A stretch of 64,000 bases of DNA from Mycolicibacterium sp. lyk4-40-TYG-92 (GTDB taxonomy: Bacteria > Actinomycetota > Actinomycetes > Mycobacteriales > Mycobacteriaceae): NCBI RefSeq assembly GCF_030209435.1, contig NZ_JARVRX010000004.1, positions 62,001-126,000 on the forward strand, written 5' to 3'. This document shows positions 8,758-16,129 of the stretch, one piece after another (within the stretch, counting starts at the first letter, position 1; each line of letters starts with the position of its first letter). A program made the translations under genes and the position numbers. Under the pieces are notes generated by a model that did no database searches, was not told where the DNA came from, and saw only the letters and a list, made by a program, of their open reading frames with translations.

Positions 8758-9199
8758 ACGGCTCGGTAATGGTTGCCATGCAGTCGAATTGGCATCGGTC
8801 GACCTGATCCAGCAATTCGTCGCGCTGACTGGGTGTCAGCGTCATGAGTGCCGTGGTGAGCTCGCGGACGGTCTTGTCGTGCGCGAGTTCCAGCCAGTCC
8901 AGTTCGGCGTCGAGCGCTCGCGCATAGCTGGTTTCGGGATCGAAGTACTCGACTTCCACGCCGAAGAACTCGGCGAACATCTCCGCGGTGCGCGGCGATG
9001 GGTACTTGCGGTTACCCGAGCGAAGTTGCGACAGGTAGGGCGCCGACAGCTGGTAACCGCGTCGAGTGAGGGCTTCGGTTACCTCGAAGCTGCGGTACGG
9101 GCCCCGCCCGGGCGGCCGGATGGTGGCGAACAATCGATTGAGGCGCTCGGCGAATGTGGCCGCGTCCACTGAATATTGGCGACGATTCTTGCTGGCCAT
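8705..9199 (-). CDS. EspR-like helix-turn-helix nucleoid regulator
   Basis: A 164-residue protein. Residues 10-85 closely resemble the mycobacterial regulator EspR: FAERLNRLFATIRPPGRGP, then SAPYLSQLRSGNRKYPS as the XRE-type recognition region, then FFGVEVEYF. EspR (132 residues) controls ESX-1 secretion genes and many lipid genes by bridging distant sites. This copy has a longer, proline-rich C-terminus, so it is a paralogue rather than EspR itself. ATG 9199 was chosen because EspR similarity begins there. A large inverted repeat lies 160 bp upstream at 9358-9406. Confidence 0.85.
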   Translation of the reverse strand: MASKNRRQYSVDAATFAERLNRLFATIRPPGRGPYRSFEVTEALTRRGYQLSAPYLSQLRSGNRKYPSPRTAEMFAEFFGVEVEYFDPETSYARALDAELDWLELAHDKTVRELTTALMTLTPSQRDELLDQVDRCQFDCMATITEPFTGRPIRPAEPAGCARA

Positions 9200-9701
9200 C
9201 CGATTCCCCCATCGAATCAAGTTACGGTGCAGTGACTTACGTGACTCAGTTGATGCCGGCTTCGTCATGGTGCCGGGGTGACCTGATGCTGACCGCCCGG
9301 GGGTGCGGTACCTGGGCCAGATGCCACAGGTTGATCTTCGGGCTGCGAGCCCGTCGTGCAAACGTTAGCTCACTTTCCTGTGAATGCAACGACAGCTAAT
9401 GTTTGCGAAGAGTTGACGCGTCGGTAGGTTCATGGAATTCTCGTGACATCAGTTGAGTGCCAGTAAAGCCGGGGGGCTTGGGGCCGGTCTTCTCAAGGGG
9501 GATGCAGTGTTTCGTGTTCTGCCGCGGGTGTCGCGGAGTGTCGTGTCGACCTTGTCGTTGTTCACATTGCCGTAACGGCGTGCGCCGTGGCCACGGTGAG
9601 CAACCAGGTCAACAGTGCGCCGGTGGTGCAGGCGACGGAATGCCTGCCGCCGGTTGCTTCGCGATGTCACGGCGACGCCGTGCACGATTATGGAGACTCG
9701 A
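9200..9701. other. Non-coding stretch upstream of the EspR-like gene
   Basis: About 500 bases without a convincing gene. It holds the inverted repeat at 9358-9406. A short GTG frame at 9508-9576 could encode 22 residues but ends at once. The region probably carries the EspR-like promoter (minus) and the leader of the gene at 9702. Confidence 0.5.
9358..9406. repeat. 13-bp inverted repeat (one mismatch) with 23-nt spacer
   Basis: GCAAACGTTAGCT at 9358-9370 and AGCTAATGTTTGC at 9394-9406 pair with a single G-T mismatch. It lies upstream of the EspR-like gene and could be its operator or a leader hairpin. Confidence 0.5.
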
Positions 9702-10157
9702 ATGAATTCTGTTGGACGGCAGGGCTGCTCACAGGACGACTCCGCAGCATGGGCTGCCGAGACCGCGGATGTGCTGGCACTGCTGACTGGTTCGCACCTG
9801 TTGAAGCGGCCGCGACCAGTGGCGCGCAACGCCGGGCACATCCCAGGCATGATCTGTCAACCACCGCGTCCCGTGCGGGTGGCGTACTGGTGGGCCAATG
9901 CGCTCCAGGCGCAGGGCTGGTGCTTGCGCGCACTGGGGGAGCAGCTTGCCGGCGGGGGGTTCATCGCCGAGATCGGGGTGACGGGCGAAGAATCGGTGTG
10001 GGTGGTGTTTCCCCGGAACATGCCTGATGACGGCACCGAGGCGTCGGCGCTGGCAAACTTTCTGCAGCGACTGACCTTTGATCAGCGGAACTACCTGCGC
10101 CGGCTACTGGCCGCCAGGTCGGACGCTGACGGCTCCTTCGTGCGGCGCGGTGGATAG
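9702..10157 (+). CDS. Hypothetical protein upstream of the WhiA paralogue
   Basis: A 151-residue soluble protein that I do not recognise. It contains a compact conserved-looking core (VRVAYWWANALQAQGW ... SVWVVFPRNMP) and a basic C-terminus. There is no signal peptide or membrane helix. ATG 9702 was chosen; the frame is open further upstream but without a good start. It lies 39 bp before the whiA-like gene on the same strand, so the two may be co-transcribed. Codon use is normal for the region. Confidence 0.6.
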   Translation: MNSVGRQGCSQDDSAAWAAETADVLALLTGSHLLKRPRPVARNAGHIPGMICQPPRPVRVAYWWANALQAQGWCLRALGEQLAGGGFIAEIGVTGEESVWVVFPRNMPDDGTEASALANFLQRLTFDQRNYLRRLLAARSDADGSFVRRGG

Positions 10158-10196
10158 GCAACGGCGAGTACGGAACCAACGTGTTGTGGGGGATTT

Positions 10197-11150
10197 GTGG
10201 TGTTGACACCGAGAGTGAAAGACGAGCTCGCCAGTACCGTCGTGCACCTGCCCAGTGCGCGTAAGGCCGAAGTGACCGCTCTGCTGCAATTCGCGGGCGG
10301 ACTCCGCGTGGCCAACGGGCGCGTCGTGATCGACGCTGACGTGGACCGGGAATCCGTTGCGAGCCGGGTGTGCCGGGACCTCAAGGACCTATGCGGGTCT
10401 GCGCCGGACGTACGCGTGCTGCCGAGCGTCGGCTCGCGTCGACGCTACTTGGTGCACGTGGCCCACCAGGCGGAAGACGTGGCCCGATGGACCGGACTCA
10501 TCGACCGCTGGGGGCGGCCGGTGCGGGGGATGCCGGCGCAGATCGTCGGCGGCAGCACGGCGGAAGCCGAAGCCGTATGGCGTGGAGCGTTTCTCGCCCG
10601 GGGATCGTTGTCGCTGGCCGGGCGCGCACGGGGGCTTGAAGTGGAATGCCCGGGGATGGAAGCGGCCTTGGCGCTGACAGGGGCGGCCCGGCGGCTCGGC
10701 GTACACGTGAAGGCACGACAGCTGCGGGGCGCTGATCGCGTCACGGTGCGTGATGCCGACACCATCTCCACATTGCTGAAACTCATTGGCGCCCAACAGT
10801 CTCATGAGGTCTGGCAGTCGTACCGTGATCGTGCGGTCACAGCCTCGGCGGGCGCGGCACTCGCGGACTCCAACCACCGTCGTGCGCAGCAGTCGGCGCT
10901 GACGACGGCGATCCGAGCGCAACGGGCGCTGGAGATCCTCGGTGACAAGGCACCGGAACATTTCGTCGAGATCGCCCGTTTGCGAATCCAGCATCCCGAC
11001 CTGTCATTGGAGGATCTGGGTCGTCTCGCCGAGCCGCCTTTGACGAAGCACGCTGCCGCCGGTCGTCTCCGGCGGGTCTTGGGAATGGCTGACCGCGAGG
11101 CCCAGCGAGCCGGCATCGCCGACACGAGTACGGACCTCGCCGCGGGATGA
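10197..11150 (+). CDS. WhiA-like sporulation/cell-division regulator paralogue
   Basis: A 317-residue protein matching WhiA over its whole length. The N-terminal LAGLIDADG-like domain has VKDELASTVV, SARKAEVTALLQFAGGL, GRPVRGMPAQIVGGS and EAVWRGAFLARGSL. The C-terminal helix-turn-helix has RALEILGDKAPEHF and LEDLGRLAEPPLTKHAAAGRLRRVLGMAD (the repeated A-G-R pattern is WhiA-typical). The start is GTG 10197 or GTG 10200, after GGGGG at 10188. Canonical actinobacterial whiA sits with rapZ and yvcK; none are here, and several core positions differ from the usual consensus, so this is a second, divergent copy. In Streptomyces WhiA works with WhiB. Confidence 0.85.
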   Translation: MVLTPRVKDELASTVVHLPSARKAEVTALLQFAGGLRVANGRVVIDADVDRESVASRVCRDLKDLCGSAPDVRVLPSVGSRRRYLVHVAHQAEDVARWTGLIDRWGRPVRGMPAQIVGGSTAEAEAVWRGAFLARGSLSLAGRARGLEVECPGMEAALALTGAARRLGVHVKARQLRGADRVTVRDADTISTLLKLIGAQQSHEVWQSYRDRAVTASAGAALADSNHRRAQQSALTTAIRAQRALEILGDKAPEHFVEIARLRIQHPDLSLEDLGRLAEPPLTKHAAAGRLRRVLGMADREAQRAGIADTSTDLAAG

Positions 11151-11167
11151 CCTGAGCGGCGCCGTTG

Positions 11168-11626
11168 TCACCCCAACGGGTCGCCCTCGACGACGTCGGT
11201 GATGGTCACGTCAATGGGTCCGGCCGGACTGCTGCCGTCCTCATCGAGGTCGTCGAGGATGGTCCGGACCGTGTCCAGTACCAACCGCCGGATGTCGTCG
11301 CCGAGGTCGCGCAGTTGGGTTCCGTAGCTGCCGGTGACGTCGATGTCGATGGCGCGCAGCACGGCGCCGTCCAGGGTGAAAGCGATTCGGGTCGGCTGGC
11401 ACACGAAGCTGCGGCGCAACTCCCGGGCCAGCAGGCTGCGCAGCGCGTGATCGGTGATGTACACGACGCCGGCATCGGTATCCCGCGACGCGCGGATGGG
11501 CCAACCGACCCGGCTCGCCGCATGCACCGCCGCGCGCACTCTGTCGCTGATGGCGTCCCAGCCGGGTTCGGGCACAGTTCTCAGGTATGAAGCTGCGCTG
11601 TGCAGGAAGGGATCAGGCTCTGTCAC
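11168..11626 (-). CDS. Asp23/Gls24-related small protein coupled to the ECF sigma gene
   Basis: A 152-residue protein whose middle part (RVRAAVHAASRVGWPIRA ... VYITDHALRSLLARELR) and C-terminal IDVTITDVVEGDPLG resemble the Asp23 fold. It starts at GTG 11626, which overlaps the sigma-factor stop in a GTGA, so the two are translationally coupled. That placement is where an anti-sigma factor usually sits. It has no membrane helix and no zinc-binding motif, so any sensor role would be unlike classical ZAS anti-sigmas and is only inferred. Confidence 0.7.
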   Translation of the reverse strand: MTEPDPFLHSAASYLRTVPEPGWDAISDRVRAAVHAASRVGWPIRASRDTDAGVVYITDHALRSLLARELRRSFVCQPTRIAFTLDGAVLRAIDIDVTGSYGTQLRDLGDDIRRLVLDTVRTILDDLDEDGSSPAGPIDVTITDVVEGDPLG

Positions 11627-12198
11627 TGCCACCTCCTCAACAGAACTCGCAAAGTCTTCACAGCCCGAAGGTGGTGACCGCGCACCGCGTCGGGACTGAG
11701 GTGTAGCACCTCGCCGATCTCCGGGAACGTCATTTGCTCGACCTCCCGCATCATCCAGACTGCCCGCTGGCGTACCGGCAGTTCGCCGAGTGCCAGTTCG
11801 AGGGCATCCAGGAAGGCGGCATTGGACGCCGCGGTGAACGGGTCCGCTGACGGGTCGGGCCCCGCCAGCGGTTCCAGTACCCAATCTTCAACGGGCCGTG
11901 CACGTTTGAGCCGGTGCGTGTCGGCGATCTTCCGGTAGCAGATCGCGAACAGCCACGTCCGCAGTGACGAGCTTCCGCGGAAGGAGCCGATCTGCTGCCA
12001 CGCGGCAACGAAGGTGTCCTGCACGACATCCGGGACGTCGGCTTCGTAGGCGAGCATTCGCCGCGCGTAGCGGTAGAGCACGGGTCCGTAACGGTTGACG
12101 ATGATGTCGAACGCTTCGCGATCGCCGACTACCGCCGAGGCCCGTAAGGCCTCGTCGTCAGCGTCGCGTAGGTCGCCACCGGTTGGCGCTGTCACCAC
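11623..12198 (-). CDS. ECF-type RNA polymerase sigma factor
   Basis: A 191-residue sigma-70 family protein. Region 2 covers about residues 20-95 (FDIIVNRYGPVLYRYARRML ... DVVQDTFVAAWQQIGSF ... LRTWLFAICYRKIAD). Region 4 covers about 130-188 (LELALGELPVRQRAVWMM, MTFPEIGEVLHLSPDAVRGHHLRAVKTL). There is no region 1.1 or 3, as expected for ECF sigmas. It faces the Asp23 operon across a 190-bp gap and is coupled at its 3' end to an Asp23-like gene. Together this suggests a dedicated envelope-stress regulon driving both directions. Confidence 0.9.
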   Translation of the reverse strand: MVTAPTGGDLRDADDEALRASAVVGDREAFDIIVNRYGPVLYRYARRMLAYEADVPDVVQDTFVAAWQQIGSFRGSSSLRTWLFAICYRKIADTHRLKRARPVEDWVLEPLAGPDPSADPFTAASNAAFLDALELALGELPVRQRAVWMMREVEQMTFPEIGEVLHLSPDAVRGHHLRAVKTLRVLLRRWQ

Positions 12199-12388
12199 AC
12201 TCCGCTCTCAGCCACGCCTCCACAGCCCCTGAAATATAGGCCTTCGTACCAGAATTGAATGCCCAACGGTCTGTCTGAGACAAGTTCAGCTGAGTAGATT
12301 TGCGATGTGTCCTGAATCACTCAAATGGGACGTTCGGTTCGAGTTCTGAGTAACGACTACCCATATAACGACGTCGAAAGGAGCGGTG

Positions 12389-12853
12389 ATGACCAGCGCA
12401 CAGGCCGAAACAGAGCCGTCCGGCAAAGAAGTCAGCCCTTACCAGGGGTCTCCGTTGGTGAGCTCGCAGGGCAAAACGACCATCGCGGGCGTGGTGGTCT
12501 CCAAGATCGCCGGGATCGCGGCCCGCGAGGTCAGCGGCGTGTACGACCTGGGTGGTGGGGCGTCGCGGGTGGTCGGCGCGATCCGCGAGCGCATCCCCGG
12601 CGCCAGCGTCAACCAGAGCCAGGGCGTCTCGGTCGAGATCGGCGAGAAGCAGGCAGCCGTCGACATCGACATCGTGGCCGAGTACGGCGTGGCGATTGCC
12701 GATCTGGCCGCAGGTATCCGGCGAAACGTCATCGCCGCGGTCGAACGCATGACCGGCCTCGAGGTCACCGAAGTCAACATCACCGTCCACGACGTACACC
12801 TGGACACTGACAGCGGTGACGACGCCGACGCCGCGCCCGCCCGTGTCCAGTGA
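12389..12853 (+). CDS. Asp23/Gls24 family envelope stress protein
   Basis: A 154-residue Asp23 protein with the family pattern SSQGKTTIAGVVVSKIAGIA followed by AREVSGVYDLGGG and the C-terminal strand-helix VTEVNITVHDVHL. Asp23 proteins are abundant membrane-associated scaffolds that respond to cell-wall or alkaline stress. AAAGGAG at 12377-12383 precedes both GTG 12386 and ATG 12389; I took the ATG. It is the first gene of the plus-strand operon that runs to 14966. Confidence 0.88.
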   Translation: MTSAQAETEPSGKEVSPYQGSPLVSSQGKTTIAGVVVSKIAGIAAREVSGVYDLGGGASRVVGAIRERIPGASVNQSQGVSVEIGEKQAAVDIDIVAEYGVAIADLAAGIRRNVIAAVERMTGLEVTEVNITVHDVHLDTDSGDDADAAPARVQ

Positions 12854-13172
12854 TGCCCTGGCAGGGGACGGGACTCTCGAGGACCCCGCGGAACGCGTCG
12901 CTGCTGCGGTGAGCGCCGTCGAGGGCGTGGCCGGTTTGCACGCCGGCATGTTCGGCGAGGTGGCGACGTACCTGCCGGGACGGCGGGTGTCCGGCGTCCG
13001 GATCGGACCGGACCGGGTCGACGTGCACGTGAGTCTGGTCCTCGGCGTGCCGGTGCGGCCCACCGCGGCCGCAATTCAGCGGGCCGTCGCCGAGTTGGTT
13101 GCACTGCCTGTCGACGTCACGATCGAAGATCTCGTGCCGGTGACACCAACGCCTGGAAGAGGGCTGCTGTAG
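12816..13172 (+). CDS. Second small Asp23-like protein
   Basis: A 118-residue protein, mostly one Asp23-like unit: VAAAVSAVEGVAGLHAGMFGE, then VSGVRIGPDRVDVHVSLVLGVPV and VDVTIEDL. It overlaps the preceding gene by 38 bp if it starts at GTG 12816; a later GTG at 12843 would leave an 11-bp overlap and is equally possible. No membrane helix. It is the second gene of the Asp23 operon. Confidence 0.75.
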   Translation: MTTPTPRPPVSSDALAGDGTLEDPAERVAAAVSAVEGVAGLHAGMFGEVATYLPGRRVSGVRIGPDRVDVHVSLVLGVPVRPTAAAIQRAVAELVALPVDVTIEDLVPVTPTPGRGLL

Positions 13173-13272
13173 ACCGCCGTGGTGTGGCGGCGCGACGAGG
13201 GGCGCGCCGCCCCACCACAGGCCACGAAATCCCAAGTGCCAGTACAACTTCGTAACGCGGAAGGTTCACATC

Positions 13273-13452
13273 ATGACCTCATCGACGCTGGGTCTGGTTG
13301 CCGGTCTGCTCCTCGGCATTGCTGCTGCCGCCGGTGGACTCGGCGGCTTTCTCATCGCGTTGCTCCTCGGCGCGGCGGGCTACCTGATCGGCGCTCACCG
13401 CGACGGCGAACTCGATCTGGCCGCGCTGTTACGGGGACGCGACCGTGACTGA
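13273..13452 (+). CDS. 59-residue DUF2273-like membrane protein
   Basis: ATG 13273 to TGA 13452 encodes a 59-residue protein dominated by two glycine/alanine/leucine-rich membrane helices (LGLVAGLLLGIAAAAGG and FLIALLLGAAGYLIGA). A charged cytoplasmic tail (HRDGELDLAALLRGRDRD) follows. Size, topology and position match the DUF2273 small membrane proteins that accompany Asp23 and its anchor AmaP in Firmicutes and actinobacteria. Its end overlaps the next gene by 8 bp, supporting that it is real and co-translated. Confidence 0.8.
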   Translation: MTSSTLGLVAGLLLGIAAAAGGLGGFLIALLLGAAGYLIGAHRDGELDLAALLRGRDRD

Positions 13453-13843
13453 ATCAGAGATTGTCGAAACTGGTGCGGCAGAGGGGGACTCGGAGGATGA
13501 CGGTGCCACGCGTGGCACACTGACCGTCCGGGAGAAGGTCGCGCAGCGGCTTGCCGTCCGAGCCGCGCTCGATACTCCCGACGTTCTCCCGTTCCCGGAA
13601 GGGCGCGCCAAGATCCCGGGCCGGTCTCTGCCGCAAGCCCAGCTGACGGTCACCGGCGACCGTGTCACAGCCCACCTCAAGGTCACCGTGAAGTGGCCGG
13701 CACCGGCCGTGGACGTCGCGCGCGCGGTGCAGCGCAACGTCGCACAGACCCTGTCGACCATGGGCGGTCTGCAGGTCGACCGCGTCGACGTCACCGTCGA
13801 GCAACTGAGCACCGTCGCCAAGGACACGAAAAGGACCCGCTGA
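13445..13843 (+). CDS. Asp23/Gls24-like protein with acidic N-terminus
   Basis: A 132-residue protein with a 30-residue acidic leader (AAEGDSEDDGATRG). The Asp23-type C-terminal half reads VTGDRVTAHLKVTVKWPAPA, VDVARAVQRNVAQTL, LQVDRVDVTVEQL. GTG 13445 lies within the end of the 59-residue gene. Its TGA overlaps the next ATG (TGATG at 13841-13845). A third Asp23-like unit in one operon suggests a mixed oligomer, which is inference. Confidence 0.8.
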   Translation: MTESEIVETGAAEGDSEDDGATRGTLTVREKVAQRLAVRAALDTPDVLPFPEGRAKIPGRSLPQAQLTVTGDRVTAHLKVTVKWPAPAVDVARAVQRNVAQTLSTMGGLQVDRVDVTVEQLSTVAKDTKRTR

Positions 13844-14403
13844 TGACTGCCGACAACCTCGCACTCCCTGCACCCGGCCGGTCCCCGGTCGCTGCCGCCA
13901 CTGCCCGATACGTTGCGGTGGCACTGGCGCTGGTCGTCATGTTCGGTGGGGTCGTGTCCCTGCGTGAAGCCGGTGTGGAGCTGGGCTGGGTCGCCGGAAC
14001 ACCGTGGATCGGCACCGCCATCACCGCCCTGAACGGTCTGCGAAGTCAATGGTGGATGGTGCCCGCCGGTGCCGTTGCGCTGCTCCTCGGCCTCTGGCTG
14101 GTGGTTGTCGCCGTGCGGCCCCGACGCAAGACCGTCGTTGCCGTGGACGCCGCGGGCTCGGTGTGGATGCGCCCGCGCGACGTGGCCCGGCTGGCATCCC
14201 ACGCGGCATCGTGCGTGCCGGGCGTGGAGGTGCTGAACTCGGCGGCCACTCGTCGCAAGGTCACCATGTATGTCGGCATCACCGGCGCTGAGTCGGACAC
14301 CGCGGCGAAGGGCGCGATCGCCGCCGCCGTCGGCAGCGCGACCGAAACCCTCGTTCCCACACCGAGAATCGTCGTGCGCATCGGCACGAGCGGGGCTGCA
14401 TGA
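13843..14403 (+). CDS. DUF6286-like membrane anchor in the Asp23 operon
   Basis: A 186-residue protein with two membrane helices (YVAVALALVVMFGGVVSL and MVPAGAVALLLGLWLVVVAV). The C-terminal cytoplasmic domain (about residues 100-186) reads VWMRPRDVARLASHAASCVPGVEVL. This is the layout of the actinobacterial DUF6286 proteins found beside Asp23 genes, and parallels the AmaP anchor of Staphylococcus Asp23. The start shares a base with the preceding stop (TGATG), and its own stop overlaps the next ATG (ATGA). Confidence 0.8.
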   Translation: MTADNLALPAPGRSPVAAATARYVAVALALVVMFGGVVSLREAGVELGWVAGTPWIGTAITALNGLRSQWWMVPAGAVALLLGLWLVVVAVRPRRKTVVAVDAAGSVWMRPRDVARLASHAASCVPGVEVLNSAATRRKVTMYVGITGAESDTAAKGAIAAAVGSATETLVPTPRIVVRIGTSGAA

Positions 14404-14966
14404 GCCTGCTGCCGACCGACCTCGTGGATCGCGCGGCGACACTGGTCGCCGGGGTGGTCGTGGCGTGTCTCGGTGCCGTGGCGGTGCTGTGGCCGACACA
14501 TGTGGTGCATGCGGCTCCGGAACAGATCAGTACGGGACCGGCCGCGCGGGTCACGTCTTCGACGTGGTGGCCGTGGGAACTGGCCGGGGCAGGCGCGTTC
14601 CTGCTGATACTCGGACTGGTCTGGCTCATCGCGCACGTGCCGGTCCGCAAGGCTCAGGTACTGCGCGTTCCCGGCACCAGCGACCCCGGATACATCACGG
14701 TGAACCTCGATGGCGTCGCGGCGGCGGCCGCCGCCGCGTTGGCACAGGACGCGAATGTGCAGTCCGCCAAGGGAAAAGCGATCGCCGACCGCGGTACCAC
14801 GACAGTGGAATTGACCGTCACGACGGCGCACCCGGCCGTTTTGGCCGATGTCGTCTCGGCGATCGACACCACCCTTGCCGACGTCGCCCGGGTCACCGGA
14901 GGTACCAGCAAAACGGTAGCGGCGCGCGCTGTTCTACAGATCGCCAAGACCAAACGTTCCGGTTGA
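14400..14966 (+). CDS. AmaP-like membrane protein, last gene of the Asp23 operon
   Basis: A 188-residue protein with two membrane helices (LVAGVVVACLGAVAVLWP and LAGAGAFLLILGLVWLIAHVP) separated by a short outer loop. A soluble domain (about residues 80-188) of alternating strands and helices follows. The topology matches AmaP, which tethers Asp23 to the membrane. Co-translation with the preceding gene is shown by the four-base ATGA overlap. Confidence 0.78.
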   Translation: MSLLPTDLVDRAATLVAGVVVACLGAVAVLWPTHVVHAAPEQISTGPAARVTSSTWWPWELAGAGAFLLILGLVWLIAHVPVRKAQVLRVPGTSDPGYITVNLDGVAAAAAAALAQDANVQSAKGKAIADRGTTTVELTVTTAHPAVLADVVSAIDTTLADVARVTGGTSKTVAARAVLQIAKTKRSG

Positions 14967-15081
14967 TCTCGCTGGTAGCCAGTAGGCGATTGCCCCGAGC
15001 CCGACGTTTGGAAAAACGCGCAGCAGGGAATAGCCGAGTCAGCTGATGCCGTCGGCGCGTCACTCAGTGTGAGGAATCGAG

Positions 15082-15312
15082 ATGGTCCACGAACTGGTAT
15101 TCGCCCTCCAGAGTCAGCCCGAAGCGGCCGGATTCATCCTGCGGGGCATCAAAGGAATCTTCGTCGCCATCGGGAGCGTCATCGCGGCGATCATCTGCGC
15201 GGTGATCGCCGGCACGAAGGGCCGAAATCCGTTGGGCTGGGGGCTTCTGGGGTTGTTCTTCTCGATCCTGACGCTGATCGTCGTGATCGTCATTCCGTCG
15301 AAAAAGTCTTGA
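15082..15312 (+). CDS. Small hydrophobic membrane protein (76 aa)
   Basis: ATG 15082, with GAGG at 15071-15074, opens a 76-residue protein. It has two membrane helices (IFVAIGSVIAAIICAVIAG and GWGLLGLFFSILTLIVVIVIP) and a lysine-rich end. The family is not recognised. It lies 116 bp after the Asp23 operon on the same strand and may be a separate stress gene. Confidence 0.65.
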   Translation: MVHELVFALQSQPEAAGFILRGIKGIFVAIGSVIAAIICAVIAGTKGRNPLGWGLLGLFFSILTLIVVIVIPSKKS

Positions 15313-15331
15313 GCCAACCAAAGGAGCGACC

Positions 15332-15676
15332 ATGTCGGTTCGACGATTGATTCTGCTCGGGGGAGCCATCCTGTTGCTGGCCGGCGTGATCGGCCTACTG
15401 GTGCCCGTTTCGGCCACGTCCAATGATGGCAAGGAAATCGGTTGCGGGAACGCGCTCTTCCAGGACCTGGACCAAGCGCGCTCGGCGAACTCGTCGAGCA
15501 TCGCGGGCGTACCGATCCTCAACGAGATTGTGCCGCATACCGATTACGTGGCGCTGTGTGAGTCGGCGCTGTCGAGCCGCCGCACCTGGGCGATCCCTGT
15601 CGCGATCGTCGGGATCGTCGTCGCGGCGTCCGGTGCGGTGGTTCGGAGACGAACCGCCGCAAGCACGGCAGCGTAA
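15332..15676 (+). CDS. Membrane protein with extracytoplasmic two-cysteine loop
   Basis: A 114-residue protein: an N-terminal helix (LILLGGAILLLAGVIGLLVPV), an outer loop with two cysteines (EIGCGNALFQ ... YVALCESAL) that could form a disulfide, and a second helix (WAIPVAIVGIVVAASGAVV). AAAGGAG at 15320-15326 precedes ATG 15332. It resembles small mycobacterial membrane proteins of unknown role; 20 bp separate it from the previous gene, so they are probably one transcript. Confidence 0.7.
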   Translation: MSVRRLILLGGAILLLAGVIGLLVPVSATSNDGKEIGCGNALFQDLDQARSANSSSIAGVPILNEIVPHTDYVALCESALSSRRTWAIPVAIVGIVVAASGAVVRRRTAASTAA

Positions 15677-15749
15677 CTCAGAGTTTGGCCTTGCCGGATG
15701 CGGGGTATCCGCCCCGCCCACGATATTGCCGGACGAAAGTGACTACGCC

Positions 15750-16106
15750 ATGTCTACCAACCCAAGACCGCTGTCCCGAGGCCATCTGACCGTATACGTC
15801 GGCGCCTTGGCGCTGGCGGCCGTGGCCGGCCTTGCCGCGTGTGGCGACAAGGCCTCGAACGAAAAGTCGACGACATCGGTCACCACGACGACGTCGCCCA
15901 GCGAAACATCGACGACCACGAGCCTTCCGAGCTCGGCCGCGCCGACCGTCGGTACTTCGGGACCTGTCACAGAATCGCCCGCGCCACAGATGCCCGCGAC
16001 CGTGACCGGTGGGCCGATGATGCCCGCCCCTCCGGCGATCCCGTCGCCACCCGCCATTCCGTCCCCACCGCCGATCCCATCACCACCGCGGATCCCGATG
16101 CCGTGA
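15750..16106 (+). CDS. Proline-rich lipoprotein
   Basis: A 118-residue protein with a type II signal peptide: a hydrophobic core (YVGALALAAVAG) and lipobox LAAC with the lipidated Cys at 31. The mature part is a Ser/Thr-rich linker and a C-terminal tail of repeated P-P-[AIP]-I-P-S units. No enzymatic domain is present. Such tails are disordered and may span or bind the cell wall; that is inference. Confidence 0.7.
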   Translation: MSTNPRPLSRGHLTVYVGALALAAVAGLAACGDKASNEKSTTSVTTTTSPSETSTTTSLPSSAAPTVGTSGPVTESPAPQMPATVTGGPMMPAPPAIPSPPAIPSPPPIPSPPRIPMP

Positions 16107-16127
16107 CGTCCGCACTCGGCTGGACGT
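16106..16127. terminator. Possible bidirectional hairpin between convergent genes
   Basis: ACGTCC (16106-16111) and GGACGT (16122-16127) form a 6-bp stem with a 10-nt loop, exactly between the lipoprotein stop and the convergent MFS stop. There is no T-tract, as is common in mycobacteria, so the call is weak. Confidence 0.3.
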
Positions 16128-16129
16128 GA

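Noticed and set aside
9508..9700. A frameshifted small exported protein (22-residue GTG frame followed by a neighbouring frame with Ala/Val-rich sequence)
   Set aside because: Joining the frames gives no known motif, and the ribosome site is weak; it looks like leader DNA of the gene at 9702.
12272..12282. Palindrome TGTCTGAGACA between the sigma factor and the Asp23 operon
   Set aside because: Only 5-bp arms; too short to separate from chance, and no paired -35/-10 of an ECF promoter could be firmly placed.
16106..16127. Strong intrinsic terminator
   Set aside because: Stem is only 6 bp and has no T-tract, so it is listed only as a weak possibility.
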